Positions 37,901 to 46,245 are shown, counted from the stretch's first letter. The stretch: DNA of 64,000 nt from Mucilaginibacter lappiensis (GCF_900155965.1 NZ_FTMG01000001.1:434001-498000), one strand, 5' to 3'. Translations and numbers: made by a program. Notes: generated by a model not told the origin, from the letters alone.

Positions 37901-39081
37901 CGACTTTTGCACTTAATCGTTTCGCGTCACATTTGGTATGGGCCGGACAGATCGCCGATCAGCAGGAGCGATTGAAGAAATACAATGATGCTTTAGACGA
38001 GTGGAACGGCTATCAATCACAAATCGGACAATCAGATAACATAGATTATATCAGCGAAAAGATTTCAATCAATAAATTGGAAGCCTACGAGGCATTGACC
38101 GACGATGAAAACTTTGATAGGCTCTACCACGAGCTGGAAAAAGAGACGCGTTTTAAACCTCACTTTTTGCAAATCAGAATAAAGAATCTGATGAGGCGGA
38201 AAATGCAGGCTCAAGCTGAGGCACTTTTACAGGATGCAAGAACCGTGCATGCCTTAGGTACTGGTGGCTTTCCGCCATTTATAGCTAATCTTGAAGAATT
38301 GGCCAATACCCCGGAGACGATTAATTTTCTTGCCGAACAGCACAACAGGATACTGTCATTACCACCTGATAAACTGGTGCAGGTTATTACAGGAAATGGA
38401 TTGGCTGTAGAGACAATTGCTGAGTTTTTATTAAGCGAACTTTTGGAAGCTTGCAATCAAATGCTATTGAAGATCAACTCAGTTTCTGACGTGCATTACG
38501 AGGATAAGTATTCCGACCTGCTCATGCTTGTTTTAAACGGCAGATTGCAACATTTCCATTGGAAAGTCAATACGCTCAGGGGCGGTTTTTCAGATAAACA
38601 GAGTGATGAAGCGGACGAAAAAGCAAAAGATGACTCTAAGGCAAAATCTAACGTGGGTGAAATTGATTTTGGATTTTACGCTTCAAAGGGTGAGTTGCTT
38701 GGGATTTGTGAGGCTTTGATTGTCGAAGGTAGGAACACTACAGAGGTACAGAAACACAATCTCAAAGTTTTTAATTATGATCCTGCCAGAAAAATATACT
38801 TTATGGCTACGTACTATCAAGGTGATGCGGAAAACTTCAACGCGGCCTGGAGTAGTTATAAAGACGTTGTACAAAACTTTATAGAGTTCCCTGCGGATTA
38901 TGAATTGAAAGACAAATTGAAGGAGATTGATCACGTCAAAACCAATGCTTCCTTAAAACTGGCAACAAGTGAACATGGAACCGAAACGATATTGTATCAC
39001 ATATTTGTAAATATCAATTACAAACTGGAACTGACAAAGAAAAAAGTTCGCGAGGTGAGGCAAGCAGAGGGAAAAAAATAA
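34945..39081 (+). CDS. Uncharacterised 1378-residue helical-repeat protein with nuclease-like C terminus
   Basis: The largest gene in the window. The first 1200 residues are almost all helical and look TPR-like in places (KKFYEGLIYLDKKEAEKAYAIF), with no NTPase motif. An acidic/lysine-rich linker (QSDEADEKAKDDSKAK, about 1215-1235) leads to a C-terminal domain. That domain reads EIDFGFYASKGELLGICEALIVEGRN, then HNLKVFNYDPARKIYFMATYYQGDAENFNAAWSSY, a restriction-nuclease-like module seen at the ends of large defence-island proteins. The start is taken at 34945 (MSYFYSKPSH; a later ATG gives MQHFDEAR). It is divergent from the 808-residue gene and probably acts with it as a sensor/scaffold. Function is inferred from context. 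Confidence 0.65.
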   Translation: MSYFYSKPSHMQHFDEARKLGEKLYFYKPYPRESAFNPIIKREDMWGASFFLAAVLEKTFPAEGLVITKEKLKELRDQFLSDTGNEIDLDDLFSKGWLRWILGRVCVPKAIWFGPDKLDTIKQFQNEIVFLEGMTNEERVTNNTFEKLLEFAGEYGKIKGVTLDLEQAKDKYFKINQNDRLEYYNTRLAIYTLENLPIFEFLLVFGAFSKNSDLLISATVLAAIHEHHSALFTNTPALTALITNKVFQSCDSGTNYSVHCYYHEQNMGSDVVQHAATLLWEKLITMDSFKDDTERLQFWYYRIVYHNDHNSLCSTMPAGAKDRFLNAAVATVLNETDLENGKAEYDKLRLDHHHTDRESIIPEYYVHSELSSIPDDLYEVYQTLIGLNHGHGADLIIEQGCRHGITYLITELVANDKPFKFENTSKLLELADSKPYAFWYTCFLLYYWHPEILPFLIKEEKTAGLGFRLLFEAGINKVADSGKVKACLIQESFGLLLNVLSNDSIIPDDRKAVVIFQCIEFSTGKKFQSISNNRAFQDKHRAEQMALSDKLRELFAAEELPGVVYSKRLKFKKLFYPKLLDKLFDLIGGMEPESNGNGLIGLYHLQLDLMAWVINLSLRKDQEGKQIKKNECIVKYLRGFVNSYLKFINCKEVQKLSIDDGMKWKPGLPSWVTRVEQDDLIDWGKLFLLMEKNYLFDEFLSPDSLKFSNAESEYDDENQLAGRKLRNHISILIKGYNEIQHISRTATITGYPVGQVLNKIESKLATLITRYSKFEPASLRYDIFNESLERWTFGGKSEELLPLIGSVINKFSKENRQSIIRELTKSDHLIRSLKMIEYIVGEDEKKTLLNVVLDEQNIQQIMDKLSYADKQFVIQSLTQSPEFIKQAEDALKDTENTEERRRISHHQFEDEIFHLRANLLIAYHNHDLEKIESLQGPERDQYSGRQFSASQEKKFYEGLIYLDKKEAEKAYAIFNNLLSLNNTDKPTFALNRFASHLVWAGQIADQQERLKKYNDALDEWNGYQSQIGQSDNIDYISEKISINKLEAYEALTDDENFDRLYHELEKETRFKPHFLQIRIKNLMRRKMQAQAEALLQDARTVHALGTGGFPPFIANLEELANTPETINFLAEQHNRILSLPPDKLVQVITGNGLAVETIAEFLLSELLEACNQMLLKINSVSDVHYEDKYSDLLMLVLNGRLQHFHWKVNTLRGGFSDKQSDEADEKAKDDSKAKSNVGEIDFGFYASKGELLGICEALIVEGRNTTEVQKHNLKVFNYDPARKIYFMATYYQGDAENFNAAWSSYKDVVQNFIEFPADYELKDKLKEIDHVKTNASLKLATSEHGTETILYHIFVNINYKLELTKKKVREVRQAEGKK

Positions 39082-39082
39082 C

Positions 39083-39109
39083 GCCCTTTTGCACTTGCTG
39101 CTAAAGGGC
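39083..39109. terminator. Hairpin between convergent genes
   Basis: GCCCTTT and AAAGGGC form a 7-bp stem around a 13-base spacer. It lies between the end of the 1378-residue gene and the converging resolvase operon, and may stop transcription from both sides. Confidence 0.45.
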
Positions 39110-39156
39110 ATAGCCTAAATTTGAATTTTGCTCTATAATTTCTGCTATATATTATT

Positions 39157-39471
39157 TTATAGAGTTGAATACTGGCTAAGTTCGATCTCAATCATTTTTC
39201 TTAATTCAATAGAGTAAATTTTGATTGCCCCTCGTTTTAACATCCAGTCATTATACTGGTAAGAGCTCTTTAGTCTTCTTATTTCCTTAAATCTTTTATA
39301 AAATAATGCTTCCTTTTCAAGATCTCGCATTGAATCAGGACGTTTAGACTCTTTATAATATAAGCGGAAGTAAACCCCTGCTAACCCATTGAATAAGCTT
39401 TCAAAGCCTTCATCAATGAGAAATATCTCCATACCCAGCGGATCGTATATAGGATAATTATCTTCTTTCAT
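39157..39471 (-). CDS. Resolvase-linked small protein, copy in element 2
   Basis: 104 residues with no recognised domain. It is about 62 percent identical by eye to the 106-residue protein at 43175-43495. Both contain IYDPLG, FNGL-GVYFRLYYKESKR and ELRKMI-ELS/TEY. The gene overlaps the serine resolvase upstream by 4 bases (39468-39471), so both are produced together. Since each of the two nested transposons has one copy beside a resolvase, it is probably a standard accessory of this transposon family, perhaps in resolution or regulation. It is cytoplasmic, mostly helical and basic in the middle. Confidence 0.7.
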   Translation of the reverse strand: MKEDNYPIYDPLGMEIFLIDEGFESLFNGLAGVYFRLYYKESKRPDSMRDLEKEALFYKRFKEIRRLKSSYQYNDWMLKRGAIKIYSIELRKMIEIELSQYSTL

Positions 39472-40064
39472 GACGTTACTTTGTTAGCGCTGGTAATTAG
39501 GTTATTGATTTGTTTTAAATACCTGTAAAAGGTAGCTCGACCAATACTTAAGTCTGTCAAAATTTCGTCTACAGTTTTTTCTCCTGAATTATATAATAGT
39601 GTTGCTGTCTTGGCTTTTGCTAGTTTCTCTTTAGATAACCCCTTGGGTCTGCCACCGATTTTCCCTCTTACCCTCGCAGCTGCCAAACCAGCCTTTGTTC
39701 GTTGTCTGATGATATCCCTTTCAAATTCAGCGATAGATGCAAATAAGTTAAAAGTAAAACGCCCGGTAGGGGTGCTGGTGTCTATACTGTCATTTAGACT
39801 TATGAAGTTTACATCCAGTTTTTGAAATTCAGCTACAAGATCAATTAGATCACGAAGCGATCTTCCTAAACGATCAAGTTTCCAAACCATAATTTTATCG
39901 CCAGGCCGTAACATGTCAATCATTTTCTGAAGCTCAGGCCTATGGGTGTTTTTACCAGAAATGTGTTCTTTAAAAATTTTACTACAACCGGCTTTCAAAA
40001 GATCGTCTATTTGTAAATCCAAATTTTGTTCTTGAGTGCTCACTCTGGCGTATCCGATGATCAT
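39468..40064 (-). CDS. Serine resolvase of element 2
   Basis: 198 residues of the resolvase/invertase family. The catalytic serine is in IIGYARVSTQEQNLDLQ (Ser10), with arginines in WKLDRLGRSLRDL (about 67-72) and the E helix AEFERDIIRQRTKAGL. The C-terminal HTH_7 domain (LSKEKLAKAKTATLLYNSGEKTVDEILTDLSIGRATFYRYL) binds DNA. All key residues are intact. It should resolve transposition cointegrates at a res site expected just upstream of its start at 40064. Element 1 is inserted 100 bp upstream of that start. The small accessory gene follows with a 4-base overlap. Confidence 0.92.
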   Translation of the reverse strand: MIIGYARVSTQEQNLDLQIDDLLKAGCSKIFKEHISGKNTHRPELQKMIDMLRPGDKIMVWKLDRLGRSLRDLIDLVAEFQKLDVNFISLNDSIDTSTPTGRFTFNLFASIAEFERDIIRQRTKAGLAAARVRGKIGGRPKGLSKEKLAKAKTATLLYNSGEKTVDEILTDLSIGRATFYRYLKQINNLITSANKVTS

Positions 40065-40163
40065 AACGTATCATTAACTTAATCAAAGATAAATAAAAGG
40101 AGATTTATTTATGGTACGTTTTTTTGAGAATACTTATTGTGAATTTTTATAGTATGATGAATC

Positions 40164-40170
40164 CGAAATT
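40164..40170 (+). repeat. Target-site duplication of element 1, left copy
   Basis: CGAAATT immediately precedes the TGTGAAC end of element 1. The same seven bases follow the other end at 50937-50943. Confidence 0.75.
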
Positions 40171-40218
40171 TGTGAACTTTAGAGTTATATTGTCACTTTT
40201 CTTTATGATTATTTTGCC
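40171..40218 (+). repeat. Terminal inverted repeat of element 1, left
   Basis: It begins TGTGAACTTTAGAGTTATAT and differs from the right copy at positions 14, 19 and 37 only. It ends six bases before the stop codon of the degenerate resolvase gene. Confidence 0.88.
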
Positions 40219-40223
40219 GTTTT

Positions 40224-40877
40224 TTACCGATCAGTTTTACAATCCGACACATTCGGATCAATCTTGTAATATCGATAATAATTAGATTTGCTGATTTTTA
40301 GTTTTGAAAGTATGATTGATAAAGACAGACATGTGTTTTCCTGGCGAAAGCTTTGAGCCAGCATAACCCTTTCTTTTAAGTCCAGCATGGATTCAGGCTG
40401 CCCCTTGTAGTGATTTGTAGGTACCCCTTTTTTTCTTCCAATGATATGCCCCTTTGACCTGGCGATCATCTGTCCTTCTTTTGTTCTTTCACTTCGTGCA
40501 GCTCTATCAAAATCAATAAAGACGATTAACGCATCCAACACAGGTTTTATATACTCTTCAGAAATATCAATATCACCAGATATACATTTAATATGGATTC
40601 CTTTCTCAAGTAAAATTTTCAATGAAGTTGTCATTTCCTTAAATGAGCGTCCTATTACGGCTATCTTCCAGAGGATCAGTTCATCACCAATTTTTATTTC
40701 TTTTAAAAGATTATTAAACTGTGGCAGGTCTTTTTGGCGATTTTTCTCAATAAAGATTTTCTTGGCACCTGCATCTTTTAATACACTAAATTGAAACTCG
40801 GGATGCTCATTCTGTAAGCATTTCATACCATACCCATAAATCATCATGATGGATTTATTGAATAGCCAATCATTCAT
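40224..40877 (-). CDS. Resolvase homologue lacking catalytic residues, transposition operon
   Basis: 217 residues with the overall layout of a serine recombinase. The active-site segment GYARVS is replaced by GYGMKC, so both the nucleophilic serine and the nearby arginine are lost. The D-R pair of WKLDRLGRS is replaced in WKIAVIGRS, and AEFERD becomes IDFDRA. The C-terminal helix-turn-helix (LSIILSKLKISKSNYYRYYKI) is kept, so DNA binding is likely while strand cleavage is not. Its ATG overlaps the last base of the ATPase gene, so it is the third member of a transposase-ATPase operon. I infer a targeting or regulatory role. A catalytically active copy is encoded separately at 43699. Confidence 0.8.
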   Translation of the reverse strand: MNDWLFNKSIMMIYGYGMKCLQNEHPEFQFSVLKDAGAKKIFIEKNRQKDLPQFNNLLKEIKIGDELILWKIAVIGRSFKEMTTSLKILLEKGIHIKCISGDIDISEEYIKPVLDALIVFIDFDRAARSERTKEGQMIARSKGHIIGRKKGVPTNHYKGQPESMLDLKERVMLAQSFRQENTCLSLSIILSKLKISKSNYYRYYKIDPNVSDCKTDR

Positions 40878-41701
40878 TAATGATCACCTATAATTAAACA
40901 TTTTCTTGCCGCTTCTACAACCTCTTTAGTTATACCTTGTAATTTATTGATCTTGAGGATCCGGGTAATTTGGCTGAATAACCGGTCTATCAATCTGAAA
41001 TTACCGCCGGTAACCCGCATGATAATATTTAATGCCTCTACGTCGGAAAAATCATCCGGATTATATATTAGGCCCAAATTTCTCCAGATCTTAGGAAAGA
41101 TAAACTTCATTTCATCCTCACTTAGCCTTTTAAACTCATGACTAAAACCAATCCTGGAATAAAGTTGCGGATACCTGGAAAATTTCTTTTCTATACCAGG
41201 CATCCCAATGAAAATCAAGCCAAATAAATGCTGGTCATATAAATTTCTTACCTCTTCCAGCGAGTTGATATTAAGCCTATCTGCCTCATCTATAATGACC
41301 AAGGGGCATAGTCCCTGTGAATTAACCACTCTTTTATAAACATCGGTCTCATTATTGGCTTTTGATAAGGCTACACCGTATCCAAATGTACGCCGAACGA
41401 TATTGGTTTTAATAATTTTAGGCGTATTGGTAACCGGGGCAGTAACTACTATCCCCTTGCAGCTTTCAATCATTTTCCTTCTTTCCGGGGAAATATCGTC
41501 TATGGCGTTTTCATCAGTTATTTCGTCGTCCCAGTTTGTATAATGAGAAGCGGCAAGCGATTTTCCCACGCCTGGGTCACCATAACAAATTCCGATATAT
41601 CTGAAGTCGGTGCAGGATACAGCGAATTCTTTAAATCGTTTGAACTCCTGGGTCAAAACAAAGCTTTTAAGCGCCTTACCTGGTATTTTAAGATCATTCA
41701 T
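40877..41701 (-). CDS. TnsC/TniB/MuB-like AAA+ transposition ATPase
   Basis: 274 residues. Walker A is YGDPGVGKSLAASHY (about 40-54) and Walker B is PLVIIDEADRLN (about 133-144). A sensor-like region is FGLIFIGMPGIEKKFSRYPQLYSRIGF (about 160-186), and an arginine finger could lie in SRIGF. The family selects target DNA and activates the transposase. The gene overlaps the transposase by 8 bases upstream and the degenerate resolvase downstream by one base, showing strict coupling. The N-terminal LVLTQEFKRFKEF-type segment fits the TniB/IstB-like class. Confidence 0.9.
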   Translation of the reverse strand: MNDLKIPGKALKSFVLTQEFKRFKEFAVSCTDFRYIGICYGDPGVGKSLAASHYTNWDDEITDENAIDDISPERRKMIESCKGIVVTAPVTNTPKIIKTNIVRRTFGYGVALSKANNETDVYKRVVNSQGLCPLVIIDEADRLNINSLEEVRNLYDQHLFGLIFIGMPGIEKKFSRYPQLYSRIGFSHEFKRLSEDEMKFIFPKIWRNLGLIYNPDDFSDVEALNIIMRVTGGNFRLIDRLFSQITRILKINKLQGITKEVVEAARKCLIIGDH

Positions 41702-43127
41702 TGTCGTAGAGTTTTAAGGATGATTTCTTGTGAGGATCTTTTTTTATAGCCGGTGTACCGGGCTCAATCGCCGCCTTTTCTGCTTCTTTTTTCTGTATGA
41801 TGCTTTTAACCAGGAGCTGCGATTTCTTTATCTGGAGATACAATCCATTTTTAATTTTATTGCGGGCTGTTTGAATATCCTTTAAGCTGACGACCATTTC
41901 GGCGATATCCTGGCAAACAGCCTTGCATAAAAAACTTTCCTGATAGTATACCTTTATTTCAGCCAGATCTCTGGGATCATACCTGATAGTGATGAGTTCA
42001 CCAACAAACCCCGCCAATGTTGGGGCGATATACCTCATTCCCTGGAACTGTATGCCATCCCTCTGAACTTTTCGTGGCTTATGTATAGTCAAAAGCAGCA
42101 AATCAAGCATTGCAGATGATTCGGGCATCTGCGGAAGGAAACCCGCTGACCACATTTTTATTGGGGCTTGCCCCGTAGAGCTATGGTTATTTACATGATA
42201 GGTATTCAGGATGAAATTCATGATAGCTCCTTCCAACTGTGCCAAACTTAGCGTGGGTTTTGAAACAGGCTTACCCTTGATAGAAAAGCCGGGTAAATCA
42301 ATTAACACGCATTCGTTCAGGGTTTGAAAAAAGCGCTCGATCTTACCGCGTCCCTGGGGCCTGCCGACCATGGAGTTGAGCATTCTGATTTTTAGGGCAA
42401 TACATACCTGCTCGATATGATGGGACATAAAATCACTTCCATGATCCGTATATAAAATTTGTGGTATACCACAAATTTCCCATCCAGGGTCTTCTTTTTT
42501 TCCAATGGCCTGACGTAACGCGAGGGCAGTATTAATAGCACTTGGAGATTCAAGTGAAATAAAAATCCCGGCGATAGCCCGGCTATAATCATCCATAATG
42601 GTCGTCAGCCATGGTTTCCTTTCTTTGCCATTGGCATCAATAATATAAATATCAAGTTCCGTATGATCCGATTGCCATATTTCATTTGAGGTACGACACT
42701 CCCTTCTGAAGATCAGCTCATACTTTTGTTGATAGGCTTTACTTCCCTCATGGGCAAGCATTAATAGCGCCGGGTTAATTTTCCTAATAATACCGTAAAT
42801 GGTTTCATAAGATGGCGGTTTAAGATCTTGTCTTTTAGAAAGGGCTACTATTTTTCTATAAATGGCGGATATGGATAATGGAGGTTTCTGTAAGGCAAGA
42901 CCTCGGGTAAGTTCTTGAAATTCCTCATTCAATATTCTTACATTTCCACGATCACTTCGTTTTGCCCTTTCTAACCCCGGTAATCCTTTTTTTGAGAATT
43001 GATTAAGCCAGTGACGAATTGTACGGATCGGGATATGCTCGGTTTTGGCTACTTTCGTAGCAGAGATATTGCCATCCAATATGAGGATGATCAGCCTGTA
43101 CTTTTCTATGGGAGAAAAATTTGCCAT
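41694..43127 (-). CDS. DDE transposase of element 1 (TniA/TnsB/MuA-like)
   Basis: 477 residues. The N-terminal helix-turn-helix domains (ISATKVAKTEHIPIRTIRHWLNQFSKKGLPGL) bind the ends. The rve catalytic core has D in WQSDHTELDIYI (about 171), D in LYTDHGSDF (about 240) and E in GRGKIERFFQTL (about 276), the full DDE triad. A C-terminal Mu-type beta barrel follows (GMRYIAPTLAGFVGELITIRYDPRDLAEIKVYY). The length is slightly below TniA (about 560). It is the first gene of the minus-strand transposition operon. The basic tail after 430 probably contacts the ATPase. Confidence 0.93.
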   Translation of the reverse strand: MANFSPIEKYRLIILILDGNISATKVAKTEHIPIRTIRHWLNQFSKKGLPGLERAKRSDRGNVRILNEEFQELTRGLALQKPPLSISAIYRKIVALSKRQDLKPPSYETIYGIIRKINPALLMLAHEGSKAYQQKYELIFRRECRTSNEIWQSDHTELDIYIIDANGKERKPWLTTIMDDYSRAIAGIFISLESPSAINTALALRQAIGKKEDPGWEICGIPQILYTDHGSDFMSHHIEQVCIALKIRMLNSMVGRPQGRGKIERFFQTLNECVLIDLPGFSIKGKPVSKPTLSLAQLEGAIMNFILNTYHVNNHSSTGQAPIKMWSAGFLPQMPESSAMLDLLLLTIHKPRKVQRDGIQFQGMRYIAPTLAGFVGELITIRYDPRDLAEIKVYYQESFLCKAVCQDIAEMVVSLKDIQTARNKIKNGLYLQIKKSQLLVKSIIQKKEAEKAAIEPGTPAIKKDPHKKSSLKLYDNE

Positions 43128-43174
43128 GATCTTCAGTTTTTTGAATCACCAGGGTGTACACTGAAAAATAGAAA

Positions 43175-43495
43175 CTATTGTCCATTTATTTTAAAGTCCC
43201 TGTATTCAGTCAATTCAAGCGCTATCATTTTTCTTAACTCGATACAATAAAGATCCACCGCTTCCCTTTTTTTAATCCAGTCGGTAGGTTCATAGGATCT
43301 TTTAAGCCGAACCATTTCACGAAAGCGTTTGTAAAATTCTTTTTCCCGATCAAAGTTCCTTACATCTTCAGAACGTTTAGATTCTTTATAATAAAGCCGG
43401 AAGTATACACCTGAAAGACCATTAAAAACGCTTTCAAACATTTCTGCAATAACAAAAATATCTAAACCCAGGGGATCATAAATTAAATCATCCAT
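43175..43495 (-). CDS. Resolvase-linked small protein, copy in element 1
   Basis: 106 residues, paralogue of the protein at 39157-39471. The shared block FNGLSGVYFRLYYKESKR is identical over 17 of 18 positions, and the C-terminal ELRKMIALELTEY is also kept. It is transcribed with or just upstream of the transposase operon (47 bases to its start) and is divergent from the active resolvase at 43699. No known domain. Conservation between two otherwise different transposons argues for a real function in this transposon family. Confidence 0.7.
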   Translation of the reverse strand: MDDLIYDPLGLDIFVIAEMFESVFNGLSGVYFRLYYKESKRSEDVRNFDREKEFYKRFREMVRLKRSYEPTDWIKKREAVDLYCIELRKMIALELTEYRDFKINGQ

Positions 43496-43546
43496 TTTTA
43501 TTCCTTTGATCTAATAAATTTTATTGTAGTACTAAGTTAATGGTCA

Positions 43547-43571
43547 TAATGAACATTCCCTAATGTTTATA
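43547..43571. promoter_or_regulatory. Inverted repeat in the resolvase control region of element 1
   Basis: TAATGAACATT and AATGTTTATAC flank CCCT, forming an imperfect dyad. It lies in the 203-base divergent region before the active resolvase, where a res site and promoters are expected. Possible resolvase subsite. Confidence 0.4.
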
Positions 43572-43698
43572 CATCAGAAAAAATTATAAAATAAACCTTC
43601 CTATAAGCTGCAATATAAATTAGATAGAATCAACATATATTTGTTATCAATAATTATAAATTAATTATCTTTATTACACTTTCATCTAATTCCATAAA

Positions 43699-44313
43699 AT
43701 GGCTCGAACAATTGCTTATTTACGTGTTTCCACCATAGATCAGAACCTGGAAAAAAACAAGGCCGACATTCTTCATTTAGCCAATGATAAAAATCTCGGG
43801 AAAGTGGAATTTGTTGAAGAAAAGATTTCAGGAAAAGTATCATGGAAACAAAGGAAGATCGGCCCGTTACTGGATGAGCTTAAAAAGGACGACACTATTT
43901 TGCTAAGTGAGTTTTCAAGACTTGGCCGTAGTATGTTGGAATGCATGGAAATCATTTCCATTGCGGTAGAAAAAGGCATTAAGATTTATACGGTAAAAGG
44001 TGGCTGGCAATTGGATAACACTATTCAAAGCAAAGTGATGGCCATGGTCTTTTCTATGGCTGCAGAAATCGAACGTGACCTGATCAGCAAAAGAACGAAA
44101 GAAGCGCTTCAATCCATAAAATTGTCCGGAGGCCAGCTCGGCAGGCCAAAAGGGCCGGGGAAAAGTAAGCTTGATGCTTTCCGTATGGAAATTGAAGCAT
44201 TGCTGAATAATGGCTCTTCTCAAAAATTCATTGCCAATAGATATCGCGTCACGGAACCGACATTTTGTAATTGGATGAAGAAAAATAAGATTAGGAAACC
44301 TATAAGCCACTAA
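43699..44313 (+). CDS. Active serine resolvase of element 1
   Basis: 204 residues. The catalytic serine is in IAYLRVSTIDQNLEKNK (Ser11), with arginines in LSEFSRLGRSMLE (about 70-76) and AEIERDLISKRTKEALQ (about 118-134). The GGQLGRPKGPGKSKLD linker and a C-terminal helix-turn-helix (SSQKFIANRYRVTEPTFCNWMKKN) complete the domain plan. This is closer to the TniR/Hin size class. It is divergent from the small accessory gene and precedes the cargo genes. All residues needed for catalysis are intact, in contrast to the homologue at 40224. Confidence 0.92.
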   Translation: MARTIAYLRVSTIDQNLEKNKADILHLANDKNLGKVEFVEEKISGKVSWKQRKIGPLLDELKKDDTILLSEFSRLGRSMLECMEIISIAVEKGIKIYTVKGGWQLDNTIQSKVMAMVFSMAAEIERDLISKRTKEALQSIKLSGGQLGRPKGPGKSKLDAFRMEIEALLNNGSSQKFIANRYRVTEPTFCNWMKKNKIRKPISH

Positions 44314-44432
44314 ATAAAATCAACATTAGATCAAATTATTTTTAATATTTAAAAATGGTTGAAATAGATTCAATTTTATAATTTGCTTTCACTATCCCTT
44401 TAAGATATTTCCTTATTAGACAATTCATTATA

Positions 44433-46211
44433 ATGAAGTTTCTCGTTCAGGTTCAGAAGTTAATTAGTGTATTTTGTTTGATGACTGTAATTGTATTGGG
44501 GCTCATCTATACGCCATTGGTAAATAACTGGAATGCAACCCCGGAAGTCTATTATTACTTCATTGGAGCGACTTTCCTTTCACTGTGTTTTTTGCTAACA
44601 ACTATCAGAAACAGTGAGTTTAGATTCAATGTAATAGATGTTCTATTATTATTCTTTTTGGTCTATGTATTTAATTATGAATTATTATCTCACGCTACGT
44701 TATCATTTTATCTTAGTGATGAGTTTATTTCAGTTATAGCTGCTTTATGCATATATATCAGCTTCAAACAAGCTAATAAGATGCTTCCTGGGTGCTTGCC
44801 CTACATCATAGCATTAACGGCTATAATGGAACTTCTCTGGGGAATGATTCAATTATCTTTGATGGTTTTAGATCATAAATTTATATCGGGCAATATCACA
44901 GGTTCTTTGGGGAACTCTGGGGTCTATGCCATATATTTAGCGTGCTGTCTACCATGTATTAATCATGTTTTTTATCTAAATAAGTCCACCTCATATCATA
45001 AATGGATAGCTAATGGTATTACTACCACAGTATTGATCTTAGTTCTAATCGACAGATCGAGAACGGGATTACTCCTGGTCATTATGACATTGTGGTTTAT
45101 GCATAAGCTTACATTGGTTACCATATGGGATAGATCAGCCAAAAGTAAATTATTTACAAAGGCATTCCTTTATATACTGGTCGCTGGGATCATTACGACA
45201 CTATTGTGTTATAAATATCCATCTTTCATCGGCAGGTTATTTATTTGGAAAATCTGCTTCAACATGTTTTTAGAAAAGCCATTCTGGGGTTGGGGAATGT
45301 CCGGACTGGAGAGAAATTATCTATATCATCAAGCCCATTATTTTAAAACGCATTTAATAAGTGGACAACCGTATAAATATGTTGCTGGGCAGGTAATTAA
45401 CGGCATAAGTGAATATGTAATGATCCTGGTACAGTTTGGCTTGATAGGATTATCTTTATTTATATATTTGGCTTATAGGGGCTATAGAACGTTTGTAAAG
45501 GAAACGCAGCTAATAACATGGGAGGCTCTTACCTTAGTTTTGATCTTACTCGGGTCGTTGTTTTATTACAGTCTACACGTTACGAGCATGCTAGTTTTAG
45601 CAATGGCATCCCTGGCCGGGCTTGCTCTCCCTCTGTCTTTCCGAATCAATAATCGGGCATTTCGTTACGTAGCCATATGCGTTATAATCTGTGTATTTAC
45701 TGTTTTTCTTTCCTATATTTTATCCCAGTATAAAGCCACCAAAATATGGAGAGGGGCGAGTAAAATGGATCAGAATCAGAAAAACACTTCCTTTGACGTA
45801 AAACCGCTTTCGGATATCCATCCTGAGCTTCGTCACCGGAGTAATTTTTTGTATAATTATGGTGCAATACTTTTCAGCGTGGGGAATTACAACGAGAGTG
45901 TTTTTATCTTGAACGAATGTAAATTTTTACATCCTTCAGAAGAGGTTCTGTTATATCTTGGCAAAGCCTATGAAATGAGAGGTGACAATAATAAAGCAGA
46001 AGCTTGTTACATTGAAGCATCTTTTATGGTTCCCTCGAAATTTTACCCCAAGTATTTATTGGTTGAACTTTATATAAAGATGGGGATGATAAGGCGTGCG
46101 GTAAATTTAGCGAGGATGGTGTTGCAAATGCCGATAAAAGTTCCGTCTGCCGAGACAACGGTAATAATAAGTGAAATGAATAGGATAATTAATGCATATC
46201 CTATTCATTAA
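44433..46211 (+). CDS. O-antigen-ligase-like membrane protein with C-terminal TPR repeats
   Basis: 592 residues with about ten to twelve membrane helices in residues 1-430, and a Wzy_C-like region (WKICFNMFLEKPFWGWGMSGLE...). This includes the typical periplasmic loop with H residues before NGISEYVMILVQFGLIGL. Residues about 480-592 are outside the membrane and contain tetratricopeptide-type repeats (NYGAILFSVGNYNESVFIL, LYLGKAYEMRGDNNKAEACYIEA). Such proteins transfer or polymerise glycans, or in Bacteroidota are linked to peptide or lipoprotein clusters. The partner here is probably the neighbouring lipoprotein. Substrate unknown. Confidence 0.8.
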   Translation: MKFLVQVQKLISVFCLMTVIVLGLIYTPLVNNWNATPEVYYYFIGATFLSLCFLLTTIRNSEFRFNVIDVLLLFFLVYVFNYELLSHATLSFYLSDEFISVIAALCIYISFKQANKMLPGCLPYIIALTAIMELLWGMIQLSLMVLDHKFISGNITGSLGNSGVYAIYLACCLPCINHVFYLNKSTSYHKWIANGITTTVLILVLIDRSRTGLLLVIMTLWFMHKLTLVTIWDRSAKSKLFTKAFLYILVAGIITTLLCYKYPSFIGRLFIWKICFNMFLEKPFWGWGMSGLERNYLYHQAHYFKTHLISGQPYKYVAGQVINGISEYVMILVQFGLIGLSLFIYLAYRGYRTFVKETQLITWEALTLVLILLGSLFYYSLHVTSMLVLAMASLAGLALPLSFRINNRAFRYVAICVIICVFTVFLSYILSQYKATKIWRGASKMDQNQKNTSFDVKPLSDIHPELRHRSNFLYNYGAILFSVGNYNESVFILNECKFLHPSEEVLLYLGKAYEMRGDNNKAEACYIEASFMVPSKFYPKYLLVELYIKMGMIRRAVNLARMVLQMPIKVPSAETTVIISEMNRIINAYPIH

Positions 46212-46245
46212 CTTAAATACTTTGAAAAATCCAGGTTATGAGATA

